From the NCBI GenBank assembly GCA_003973385.1, contig QNYK01000089.1, positions 1 to 64,000 on the forward strand: a stretch of DNA of 64,000 nt, read 5' to 3'. Within the stretch, counting starts at the first letter, position 1, and each line of letters begins with the position of its first letter. The notes beneath the pieces are model-generated. The model was given only the letters and a program-made list of their open reading frames with translations, ran no database searches and had not been told where the DNA came from. The stretch is from Bacillota bacterium (GTDB lineage: Bacteria > Planctomycetota > UBA8108 > UBA1146). This document shows, piece by piece, positions 16,445-24,989 of this stretch. A program made the translations under genes and the position numbers.

Positions 16445-17214
16445 AGTCGGTCCGGCTGGTGGATCTGGCCAGATCGCTGAGACCCGATGGCCTGCTCGAT
16501 GGGTTGGTGTGCTGCTACGGGGACCGCTGGGGTGGCGTCAGTGGTGGGCCCTATTCCTCTCTCAATCTGGGTTTTTCGACGGGAGACGATGCGGATGCGG
16601 TGCGAGAGAATCGCCGCAGATTCACTGCCGCTGCCGGTCTGACCCTCGACGATGTGGTCGTGGCAGGTCAGGTTCATGGCCGCGCCGTGGTGCTGGTCGA
16701 TCGGCAGCATCGGGGCGAAGGTGCCCGAGAGCCGTCGACCCAACTGTCGGATCGGGATGTGGTGATCCTCTCGGAACCGCAGGTATTCGCCCTGGCACTG
16801 GCGGCAGATTGTCCGCTGGTGGCGATCGCGGATCCTCGATCGAGGCGAGCCGGAGTGGCCCATTGCGGCTGGCGAGGGATCGTTGCGGGTGCGCTGGGCC
16901 AGTTACTGGAGCAACTCGATCCGGGGCCAGAGGCGGTGGCGATGATCTCGCCGGCGATCTCGGCCGCGAACTATCCGGTCGGTCCAGAGGTGCACGAGGC
17001 ACTCGAGGGGCTCACAGGAGCGGAATCGGCACGCCACGGGCAGGGGGTCGATCTTCGCCAGATGCTGCGAAGTCAGCTGCTCGAAGCGGGTGTTTCACAG
17101 CTCAGGATCGCTGTCGATCCTCGCTGCACCGCCGCCGATGGCGACCTGTTCAGTTATCGACGGGATCGGGGATGTACCGGGCGCGGCGGATTGCTGCTCG
17201 GATGGAAATACTGA
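16441..17214 (+). CDS. pgeF: PgeF/YfiH family copper/zinc multi-function purine nucleoside enzyme
   Basis: 257 residues with a TTG start overlapping the preceding stop (TTGA). Family signatures are GGVSGGPYSSLNLGFSTGDD (about 23-42), QVHGR with the first metal histidine, ALAADCPLVAI with the metal cysteine (about 119-129), and GVAHCGWRGIVAG with the second histidine. The C-terminal segment holds DPRCTA and SYRRD. Members (formerly polyphenol oxidase or laccase domain; LACC1 relatives) have purine nucleoside phosphorylase/adenosine deaminase activity and a peptidoglycan-editing role in some bacteria. Which activity applies here is not visible. Confidence 0.93.
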   Translation: MKSVRLVDLARSLRPDGLLDGLVCCYGDRWGGVSGGPYSSLNLGFSTGDDADAVRENRRRFTAAAGLTLDDVVVAGQVHGRAVVLVDRQHRGEGAREPSTQLSDRDVVILSEPQVFALALAADCPLVAIADPRSRRAGVAHCGWRGIVAGALGQLLEQLDPGPEAVAMISPAISAANYPVGPEVHEALEGLTGAESARHGQGVDLRQMLRSQLLEAGVSQLRIAVDPRCTAADGDLFSYRRDRGCTGRGGLLLGWKY

Positions 17215-17375
17215 GATCTTGGCGAGGTCGCTTTCTTATCGCCGGATCGACCTCTAAAATCTTACCCTCAGGAACTGCAATCGATCCCCGAGGAGGTTCC
17301 CGATGGGGTTCCATCGGCACCAGCCGGGTCGTATGCGGTGCCATGGGCGGATGATCGCGGCCAGCTAGCATCTGC

Positions 17376-18563
17376 ATGGCGAAAGGCAGTCTCTTGGGAG
17401 ATCCCACATTGGGCTCGAGTCCGGCACAGGCCAAGCAGCAGCAGAGCTCTGCTTCGGGTGGATTTGCATCCTATCGTCCGGCTCGGCTCGAACTGGAAGA
17501 CGGTAGTTGCTTCGAGGGCAAGGCGTTTGGTGCCCTCCGATCTGTTTCTGGCGAGGTGGTCTTCTCCACCGGAATGGTCGGATACCCGGAGTCACTGACG
17601 GATCCCTCCTATTGCGGGCAGTTGATGACGCTCACCTATCCACTGGTTGGAAATTACGGAGTTCCCCGCCGCGACGATGACGATCCACTCTGTGCTGGAT
17701 TTGAATCGGCGAAGATCCAGGCGCAAGCGCTGGTGATCCAGAACCTCTCCAGGGACTACAGCCACTGGAATGCAGAACGATCCCTCGATCAGTGGCTCAC
17801 CGAGGAGGGCGTTCCCGGGATCACAGGGGTCGATGTTCGTGCGTTGACGAGAAGATTGCGCAACTCGGGAACCCTCAAGGGTCGGCTGCTGATCGATGGA
17901 AGTCCTGATCGGGAAGAGGTGGCGAATTCTCCCTACCAGGATCCTGGTAAGAGAAATGTTGTCGCAGAGGTCAGTTGCCAGCAGCCGGTGTTACATCGCT
18001 GCGGCATCGAAGCTGCACCCCGGGTGATTCTGGTCGATTGCGGCGCCAAGACGAGCATCGCTCGCAGTTTGCTCCAGCGTGGAGCGGATGTGTTGCAAGT
18101 GCCATGGGACCACGACTTCGTCTCCGAGAGCGGAGACGCCGTATTGCTCTCCAACGGGCCAGGTGATCCCAAGATGGCCAAACAGACGATCGAAAATATT
18201 CGACGCGCCCTCGAGGGCGACCGACCCCTGATGGGAATCTGTCTCGGCAATCAATTACTGGCGCTGGCCGCGGGTTTCGATACCTACAAGCTGGACTTCG
18301 GTCACAGGGGTCAGAATCAGCCCTGTATCGAGGTCGGAACTTCTCGCTGCTGGGTGACGAGCCAGAACCATGGATACGCTGTCGATGGCACTCGCGTGCC
18401 GGAGGGCTGGGCGCAGTGGTTCGTCAATGCCAACGACGGATCCAACGAGGGGATACGCCACCTGGAGAAGCCCTTTTTCTCGGTCCAGTTTCACCCTGAA
18501 GCCAATCCTGGGCCGCTCGATGCTGCCGAACTGTTCGATCGCCTGCTGGAGGTGGCCCGATGA
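17376..18563 (+). CDS. carA: Carbamoyl-phosphate synthase small subunit
   Basis: 395 residues. The first 35 residues are unconserved and the start lacks a clear ribosome site; a later start is possible but none is obvious before ARLELEDGSCFEGKAFG. The class I glutamine amidotransferase domain has the nucleophile in LMGICLGNQLLALA (about 288-301) and the His/Glu pair in QFHPEANPG (near 373). It feeds ammonia from glutamine to CarB for pyrimidine and arginine synthesis. The stop overlaps the carB start (ATGA). A TAAAAT upstream (near 17256) could be a -10 box but no good -35 accompanies it. Confidence 0.95.
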   Translation: MAKGSLLGDPTLGSSPAQAKQQQSSASGGFASYRPARLELEDGSCFEGKAFGALRSVSGEVVFSTGMVGYPESLTDPSYCGQLMTLTYPLVGNYGVPRRDDDDPLCAGFESAKIQAQALVIQNLSRDYSHWNAERSLDQWLTEEGVPGITGVDVRALTRRLRNSGTLKGRLLIDGSPDREEVANSPYQDPGKRNVVAEVSCQQPVLHRCGIEAAPRVILVDCGAKTSIARSLLQRGADVLQVPWDHDFVSESGDAVLLSNGPGDPKMAKQTIENIRRALEGDRPLMGICLGNQLLALAAGFDTYKLDFGHRGQNQPCIEVGTSRCWVTSQNHGYAVDGTRVPEGWAQWFVNANDGSNEGIRHLEKPFFSVQFHPEANPGPLDAAELFDRLLEVAR

Positions 18564-21500
18564 GCACCCCTACCAGCGATCTCCCACAAAGAGAGGGCCA
18601 GGGATCGACCGTTGCCAACTCCGTTTCCCTGCCGCGCAAGGTGCTGATCCTGGGAAGTGGGGCGCTCAAGATCGGTGAAGCGGGCGAGTTCGATTACTCC
18701 GGCTCGCAGGCGATCAAGGCGCTGAGCGAGGAGGGGATCGAGACGATCCTGGTCAATCCCAACATCGCCACCATCCAGACCAGCGAGGACCTCGCAGACG
18801 AGGTCTACTTCCTGCCGGTCAACGCCCATTTTGTCGAGCGAGTCATCGAACGAGAAAAACCCGATGGCTTGCTGCTCTCCTTCGGCGGGCAAACTGCACT
18901 CAACTGCGGCATCGAACTGGAGAAACTGGGAGTTCTCGAGAAGCATGGGGTTCGTGTACTCGGCACTTCGCTCGAGACGATCCGGACCACCGAGGATCGG
19001 CACCTGTTTGCTGAGGTGTTGCGATCGATCGATCTCGATACACCTCGCAGCCGCGCCTGCGAGGATCTTCAGAGTTCTCTGGAGGCTGCGCAGGAGATCC
19101 ACTATCCGGTCATGATTCGTGCTGCGTTTGCCCTTGGCGGCAAGGGATCAGGCATCGCCCGCGATGCCGCCGAACTGACCGAGATGGCCAACAAGGCGTT
19201 CGCCAATGTCCCGCAGATCCTTGTCGAGGAGTATCTGGAGGGGTGGAAAGAGATCGAGTACGAGGTGGTTCGTGATGCACAGGACAATTGCATCACGGTC
19301 TGCAATATGGAGAACATGGATGCGCTCGGCATCCACACAGGCGAGAGCATCGTGGTTGCACCCTCGCAAACTCTCAGTGACCACGACTACCATCGCCTGC
19401 GCTCGATCTCGATCCAGTTGATCCGACATCTCGGTGTGATCGGGGAGTGCAATGTTCAGTTCGCACTGCACCCTGCCAGCGATGAGTACAGGGTCATCGA
19501 GGTCAATGCTCGCCTCTCGCGATCATCTGCTCTCGCGTCGAAGGCAACCGGCTACCCGCTTGCATTTGTTGCTGCAAAGTTGTCGCTTGGTCATTGTCTT
19601 GTTGATGTGCCGAATTCCATCACCAAGGTGACTGCCTCCTGTTTCGAACCTGCCCTCGATTACTGCGTCATCAAGATGCCTCGCTGGGATCTGAAGAAGT
19701 TCCGTCGTGTATCGACCAGTCTCGGTAGTGAGATGAAGAGTGTCGGTGAGGTGATGTCGATCGGCCGCAGATTCGAGGAAGCGATCCAGAAGGCGTGTCG
19801 AATGCTGGGGGTTGGTGCCCACGGTCTCGTCTCATCGCGGAATCATTTCAAGGAAGACGACCTGCAGCAACTGCTCAAGGTGCCCACCGAGGAGCGAATC
19901 TTCGCGATAGGAGAGGCTTTCAAGCGTGGCTGGTCAGTCGATCGTGTACACCAGTTGACGATGATCACGCCCTGGTTCCTGGAACGGGTTCGCGAGGTGG
20001 TCGACTGTCAGAAAGAGATTCAGGAGTACTCACTCGAGGACCTGCCGGCTGGACTGCTTCGCCAGGCGAAGGAACTGGGCTTCAGCGACAACCAGATCTC
20101 TCGTTCGATCAGGAGAGCAGAGCCGATCCAGCCCGGTTATGGAGCCTCCCTGGAGGTGAGAGAGCGGCGAGAATCCTTCGGCATTCGCCCCGTCGTCAAG
20201 CAGATTGATACGCTGGCGGCGGAATATCCCGCCCAGACCAACTTCCTCTACATGACCTACAACGGAACAGAGAACGACGTCGAACCGAGATCTCCTGCGC
20301 CGTATGTGGTGCTGGGGGGAGGTGCATACCGCATCGGCTCGTCGGTCGAGTTCGATTGGTGTGCCGTCAATGCAGTCGATGCCCTGGCGCGTGCGGGACA
20401 TCGAACCGTCATGATCAACTACAATCCGGAAACCGTTTCGACCGACTACGATACTTGTGACCGCCTCTATTTCGAGGAACTGACCCTCGAAAGGGTGCTC
20501 GATATCGTCGAACTGGAGCGTTCGCAGGGAGTCGTGATCAGCGTCGGAGGGCAGATCCCGAATCAGCTGGCGGTTCCGCTGGGAAATCGCGGGATCAAGA
20601 TTCTCGGCACCGAGGTCGACAGTATCGATCGAGCGGAAAACCGGGAGCGCTTCTCGACCCTGTTGGATGATCTGAAGATCGACCAGCCGGAGTGGCGCGA
20701 GTTGACCAGTATCGAGGATGCTCGATCCTTTTCTGCTCGCTGCGGCTATCCGGTTCTGATTCGACCATCGTATGTGCTCAGCGGGGCAGCGATGAGTGTT
20801 GCGCATTCGGATGAGGAGATGGAGCATTACCTGAAAATAGCTGCGGATGTTTCGCGTGAACATCCGGTAGTGGTTTCCAAGTTCATCGCAGGTGCCAAGG
20901 AGATAGAACTGGATGGAGTGGCTCAAGGTGGCAAGGTCATCTGTTATGCCATCAGTGAACATGTGGAGAATGCTGGCGTCCATTCAGGCGATGCGACGAT
21001 GGTATTTCCCTCGCAACGCCTCTACCTGGAGACGATAAGACGCATCAAGCGGATCGCCCGCTCGATCGCTGAGGCACTCTGCATCACCGGGCCATTCAAC
21101 ATCCAGTTCATCGCTCGAGATAACCACATCAAGGTGATCGAATGCAATCTCAGGGCGTCTCGCTCGTTCCCCTTCGTCTCGAAGATCCTCAAGGAAAACT
21201 TCATTGACTATGCCATCCGCGCGATGCTCGGTGAGCAGGTCGATTGCCCATCAAAATCCGCCTTCGAGTTCGACTTCGTGGGAGTCAAGGCGCCGCAGTT
21301 CTCCTTCTCACGCCTCAAGGGAGCGGATCCGTTGCTGGGAGTCGAGATGGCGTCCACCGGAGAGGTCGCATGTCTCGGTGATAATGTCGAGGAGGCCTAT
21401 CTCAAGGCACTGATCTCTGTTGGATTCAAGCTACCAAAAACAGGTGTGCTTCTTTCGACCGGGACGATCGAGAGCAAGGCGGCGTTCCTCGAGAGCGCAA

Positions 21501-21844
21501 GAAAGTTGGAGCAACTCGGCCTCCCTATCTTTGCAACTCCCAACACTCATCTATTTCTTGAACAGAATGACATCCAGTCCACGATGTTACATCAGCCTCT
21601 GGACAAGAAATCTCCCGGTGTCATCGAGGCGATTGAGGAGGGCCTGATAGATCTTGTGATCAATGTGCCGCGAAGCCTCGAAAGGAAAGATCTTACCAGC
21701 GGATATCTCATCCGTCGCAAGGTCGTGGAATATGGAATCAGTCTGTTGACCAATATCCAGGCAGCCAACCTTTTTGTCGATGCACTCTGGTCGATTGGGG
21801 ACGAGGAAGAGTTGCTTGTGAAACCATGGAGTGAATACAACTAA
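18560..21844 (+). CDS. carB: Carbamoyl-phosphate synthase large subunit
   Basis: 1094 residues, about 20 more than the E. coli protein because of a longer N-terminus. Two homologous ATP-grasp halves are visible: the first starts at KVLILGSGALKIGEAGEFDYSG (about 28-49), the second at YVVLGGGAYRIGSSVEFDW (near 583). Each has the glycine-rich GGKGSG-type or equivalent loop and NARLSRSSALASKATGYP / NLRASRSFPFVSK segments. The last 150 residues form the allosteric MGS-like domain. Overlaps carA by four bases. With pyrB at 50.9 kb it supplies carbamoyl aspartate. Confidence 0.97.
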   Translation: MSTPTSDLPQREGQGSTVANSVSLPRKVLILGSGALKIGEAGEFDYSGSQAIKALSEEGIETILVNPNIATIQTSEDLADEVYFLPVNAHFVERVIEREKPDGLLLSFGGQTALNCGIELEKLGVLEKHGVRVLGTSLETIRTTEDRHLFAEVLRSIDLDTPRSRACEDLQSSLEAAQEIHYPVMIRAAFALGGKGSGIARDAAELTEMANKAFANVPQILVEEYLEGWKEIEYEVVRDAQDNCITVCNMENMDALGIHTGESIVVAPSQTLSDHDYHRLRSISIQLIRHLGVIGECNVQFALHPASDEYRVIEVNARLSRSSALASKATGYPLAFVAAKLSLGHCLVDVPNSITKVTASCFEPALDYCVIKMPRWDLKKFRRVSTSLGSEMKSVGEVMSIGRRFEEAIQKACRMLGVGAHGLVSSRNHFKEDDLQQLLKVPTEERIFAIGEAFKRGWSVDRVHQLTMITPWFLERVREVVDCQKEIQEYSLEDLPAGLLRQAKELGFSDNQISRSIRRAEPIQPGYGASLEVRERRESFGIRPVVKQIDTLAAEYPAQTNFLYMTYNGTENDVEPRSPAPYVVLGGGAYRIGSSVEFDWCAVNAVDALARAGHRTVMINYNPETVSTDYDTCDRLYFEELTLERVLDIVELERSQGVVISVGGQIPNQLAVPLGNRGIKILGTEVDSIDRAENRERFSTLLDDLKIDQPEWRELTSIEDARSFSARCGYPVLIRPSYVLSGAAMSVAHSDEEMEHYLKIAADVSREHPVVVSKFIAGAKEIELDGVAQGGKVICYAISEHVENAGVHSGDATMVFPSQRLYLETIRRIKRIARSIAEALCITGPFNIQFIARDNHIKVIECNLRASRSFPFVSKILKENFIDYAIRAMLGEQVDCPSKSAFEFDFVGVKAPQFSFSRLKGADPLLGVEMASTGEVACLGDNVEEAYLKALISVGFKLPKTGVLLSTGTIESKAAFLESARKLEQLGLPIFATPNTHLFLEQNDIQSTMLHQPLDKKSPGVIEAIEEGLIDLVINVPRSLERKDLTSGYLIRRKVVEYGISLLTNIQAANLFVDALWSIGDEEELLVKPWSEYN

Positions 21845-21897
21845 CTCAGGTGCGGGGCATTCTCGATCGCCCCCCTAGAAGGAAATGATCCGATAGC

Positions 21898-22395
21898 ATG
21901 AACAAGAGTCTCCCGACGACAGCAATTTTGTTGATATTGCCCCTGATCTTCTCTGGTTTCATTCCATTTGCCATCGATCCCAACCCGGTGGCGATCGCCG
22001 CCGACGATGACGAGACCGCCGATGATACGGACGAGGCGCATGAAGCCCACGAAGCGCTGGAAAAAGTGATGGACGCGGTCAAGAGTGGCGACCGTGCAGT
22101 CCGTCGAGCGATGCGAAAGCAGGATCATTCAACTGCCTTGATGTCAGTGAATCGGGTACAGGCTGCCGTGATCGAGGCCAAGAAACTGGTCCCATCAGGG
22201 GCCTTCCGCCTGGAGGGGGAGGCGCGAGCGGCGATGGAACTGGATTATCGTCAGCGCCTCATCGGGGTTCTTGAACAGTGGTTAATGTTCGAGAAGGCAC
22301 TGCTTCTCGGCAAGGTCGAGGAAGCTGCAGAAGTCCTCAAAAAGATCTCGGCAATGAAAAAGAGTGCCCACGAGGAATTTGACGTCGATGAATAG
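21898..22395 (+). CDS. Cytochrome b562-like periplasmic protein
   Basis: 165 residues with a signal peptide (basic start, hydrophobic to about 26, likely cleavage near AIAAD), then a helical domain. From EALEKVMDA (Met58) to KKSAHEEF (His158) the layout matches E. coli cytochrome b562. The family LExxM pattern carries the axial methionine, GKVxEA is followed exactly 18 residues later by the axial histidine, and a MxxxYR segment precedes the third helix. Both heme ligands are therefore in place, about 100 residues apart (95 in E. coli). No CXXCH, so any heme is non-covalent. It is followed by a strong hairpin. Homology and heme binding are my alignment by eye; the physiological role of b562 is unknown. 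Confidence 0.6.
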   Translation: MNKSLPTTAILLILPLIFSGFIPFAIDPNPVAIAADDDETADDTDEAHEAHEALEKVMDAVKSGDRAVRRAMRKQDHSTALMSVNRVQAAVIEAKKLVPSGAFRLEGEARAAMELDYRQRLIGVLEQWLMFEKALLLGKVEEAAEVLKKISAMKKSAHEEFDVDE

Positions 22396-22424
22396 AGGCG
22401 TTGGTCTCGTGAAGCAGTGAGATG

Positions 22425-22466
22425 GCAACGGGGGGAGTGGCGCTTTCGCGTCACTCCCCCCGTTGC
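22425..22466. terminator. Bidirectional hairpin between convergent genes
   Basis: A 19-bp stem with one G-T pair (GCAACGGGGGGAGTG and its complement as outer arms) around a TTTC loop, placed between two convergent genes. No T-run on the plus strand, but the stem is exceptionally stable. Confidence 0.75.
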
Positions 22467-22492
22467 ATCCTGGTGAATCGATGTGGAGGTTA

Positions 22493-24793
22493 CTAGAGGC
22501 TCTCGGCCTTCTTCTCCGTCGACTCCTCGATGTTCAGATTGCTGTACTGCGGAATCGTCGAGACCTCTGTGCCGAGACTGCCGAGTAGTTCGATGATGGC
22601 AACCTGTAACTGGGTGTCTTCGACGTAGTCGCAGGCAAACTGAGTGCCGCGCTCATCCTCGACCATGCGGCGCAGTTTTCTTCGTAAGCCGAAGCGCGCA
22701 TCTTCCGAGGTCACACCTGTATCGGCCTGCTTTTCGAACCAGGGATCGAAGCCAGGGTAGGCGAGCTTGCCATTGTCATCGCCACCATTGACGATCTGAT
22801 CGATCAGATCCTTGTTGTCGGTGTAGTTGGCATCGATCCACTCATCGAAGGCCTTGTTGTCGGCCAGGCGACCTAACGCTTCGATTCTCCACAGAGCGAC
22901 TTCCTCCGGTTCCTTCACCAGATCCGGGTCGATTCCTCCTTCGACCAGCAACTTGCCGTCCTGATCGCGCTGAGTGTGGATGGATCTGCCACTGGGAAGG
23001 TAGTAGTGCTGAACAGTGAGACGGAGGGTCGACTCGCCCCCGAGCATGCGATTGACGCTATCTGCCATCGGAAGCAGGCGCTGAACACTGCCCTTACCAT
23101 ATGTCTTGACGCCGATCAGTTTGGCTCGTTTGAAGTCCTGGAGCGCGCCGGCGACGATTTCAGAGGCGCTGGCACTGGATCCATTGACGAGTACGACCAT
23201 CGGGTAGTCCGCACGCTTGCCTTTCGTGGCAAACTTCTCGGAGTCCTCGAAGACGCCACTTTGGGACCTCTGGGAGACGATGGGCAGCGTTGTGTCGTCG
23301 ATGAACTCATCGACGAGCGAAACTGCGGATTGCAGGTATCCGCCGGGATTGCTCCGCAGATCGAAGATCAAGCCGCGCATCCCCTGACCTTCGAGATCAT
23401 CGAGGGCAGCGATCACTTCCTTGACTGCGGTATCTCCAAACTGTGCCAGGCCGATGTATCCGAGATTTCCGGGGAGCATCTGGTAGAGAACCGAATCGAG
23501 TTGAATCGTCTCACGTGTGATCTCGAAATCCCGAGAGTCCCTCCAGCCTCTGCGGAAGACTCCGAGCACAACCGGGGTTCCTGGTTTGCCCTTGAGACCC
23601 TTGACGATCTCGTCGAGAGGCTTGCCTTTGGTCGATATTCCGTCGACCTCGATGATGAGATCTTCGCTCAACATCCCGGCGCGGTAGGCAGGACCCTTGT
23701 AGATGGGACGAACGATCTTGAGGGTGTTAGTGTCGCGGTCGATCTGCACCTGCGCGCCGATGCCCGCATACTCGCCACTGATTCCCTCGTAGAACTCCTT
23801 GGTGTCCTTGACATCCATGAAGGAGGAGAAGGGGTCCAGGCTACCCACCATGCCCTTGGCAGCCTCGATCAGCAGTTGTTCGTCATCGACAAGTTCCGGC
23901 TCGACATAGAAGCGCTTGATGCGGCGCATGATCTCATCGAGGAGTGGGTGATTGGTGGCCACAGAGCGATCCCTGCGAGAACGAAGCCGGTCGATTTCCT
24001 TGTTCTTGCGTTCAATCAGCGTCTCGAGTTTGAGAATCTCCTGCTCAGCTTCCTGAAGGCGCTCGTTGTCCGGGGCTGGTTTCTCATCGGTCTCGCGTTC
24101 GAACGCGCGAAGCAGCCGATCCCTCTCCAGTAGCGCCTTGGCCAGTGCCCCCTGGGCACTCGGCTCCAGTTCAAGGCTACGCAACAGCCCTTTCACGTCA
24201 CCATCGAAGAGTCCCAGTTGGGCCAGTGCGAGCGCTGCTCCGTTACGAGCGTCTGCATCATCCACCTTGAGCAGTGGGTGCAGCAGTTCACGCGTCAGTG
24301 CGCGGTCCCGGGTGACCTGGTAGAGGCTCTTTCCGACCGCCACTCTCAGCAAGGCGTCACCTTTTGCCTCACTCTCGGCGATGCTACGCAGCGATCTCTC
24401 TGTTTTTGAATCGTGGAAGTCGCTCAGCAGGGTGATCGCAGCAGATCTCTGCGGCGATGGTGCATCGCCGTTCTCTCCGATGGCGATCAGGATGTCGCGG
24501 ACACCCTCGATTTCACCGAGCGACAGCAATGCCTTGGAAGCCATCAGTCGAACCGAGCGGTTCTCATGCTGGAGCAGCACCTGGATACCACCGATGGAGT
24601 CATCTCCGAGGCGTTCGAGCAGCACCGCTCCCTGCCAGATCTCATCCAGGGATCCTCCGACATGGCGATCGACGATCTTGTCGATGGCATCGTCTGTCGG
24701 TGGCGGAACTGCGGTCGCCGTCACGGTCGCGGCAGGGATCCATATCAGCGAAGCAACCAGCAACAGGATGGGCACTCGAGTCGAGTTGGTCAT
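22493..24793 (-). CDS. HEAT-repeat/PDZ/S41 C-terminal processing peptidase
   Basis: 766 residues from the ATG with a GGAAGGGGG site; eight residues upstream in frame are not likely translated. The protein has a signal peptide (about 1-28), HEAT-like helical repeats (about 35-240), a coiled coil (about 245-280), a PDZ domain (around GIGAQVQID to GTPVVLGVFR, about 345-430), and a peptidase S41 domain. The catalytic Ser is in NGSSASASEIV (about 540) and the Lys in YGKGSVQ (about 567). The family processes exported proteins at the periplasmic face. The extra N-terminal HEAT domain is unusual for CtpA and suggests a protein-binding adaptor. It is convergent with the b562-like gene and divergent from comM. 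Confidence 0.9.
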   Translation of the reverse strand: MTNSTRVPILLLVASLIWIPAATVTATAVPPPTDDAIDKIVDRHVGGSLDEIWQGAVLLERLGDDSIGGIQVLLQHENRSVRLMASKALLSLGEIEGVRDILIAIGENGDAPSPQRSAAITLLSDFHDSKTERSLRSIAESEAKGDALLRVAVGKSLYQVTRDRALTRELLHPLLKVDDADARNGAALALAQLGLFDGDVKGLLRSLELEPSAQGALAKALLERDRLLRAFERETDEKPAPDNERLQEAEQEILKLETLIERKNKEIDRLRSRRDRSVATNHPLLDEIMRRIKRFYVEPELVDDEQLLIEAAKGMVGSLDPFSSFMDVKDTKEFYEGISGEYAGIGAQVQIDRDTNTLKIVRPIYKGPAYRAGMLSEDLIIEVDGISTKGKPLDEIVKGLKGKPGTPVVLGVFRRGWRDSRDFEITRETIQLDSVLYQMLPGNLGYIGLAQFGDTAVKEVIAALDDLEGQGMRGLIFDLRSNPGGYLQSAVSLVDEFIDDTTLPIVSQRSQSGVFEDSEKFATKGKRADYPMVVLVNGSSASASEIVAGALQDFKRAKLIGVKTYGKGSVQRLLPMADSVNRMLGGESTLRLTVQHYYLPSGRSIHTQRDQDGKLLVEGGIDPDLVKEPEEVALWRIEALGRLADNKAFDEWIDANYTDNKDLIDQIVNGGDDNGKLAYPGFDPWFEKQADTGVTSEDARFGLRRKLRRMVEDERGTQFACDYVEDTQLQVAIIELLGSLGTEVSTIPQYSNLNIEESTEKKAESL

Positions 24794-24989
24794 GGTCCCC
24801 CTTCCAGGGTGCCTCATAGCCGAAAACCCCTCTCAGGGGGTGCCTGCGGGGGGGCATGGTTCCGGGTCTCAGGACGAGAAAGTATACCAGCCCGTCCGAA
24901 AAAGGGCCATAGAGACGATCTGTCACCAGATCCGGGAGTTGTATCGTGCAGTGACTCTGACGAGTATCCACAAAACGCAGGGGATGGTG

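Noticed and set aside
22976-24133. A 385-codon frame on the plus strand inside the S41 protease gene
   Set aside because: Antisense shadow: the protease on the minus strand has clear domains and catalytic residues, while this frame has no recognisable motif.
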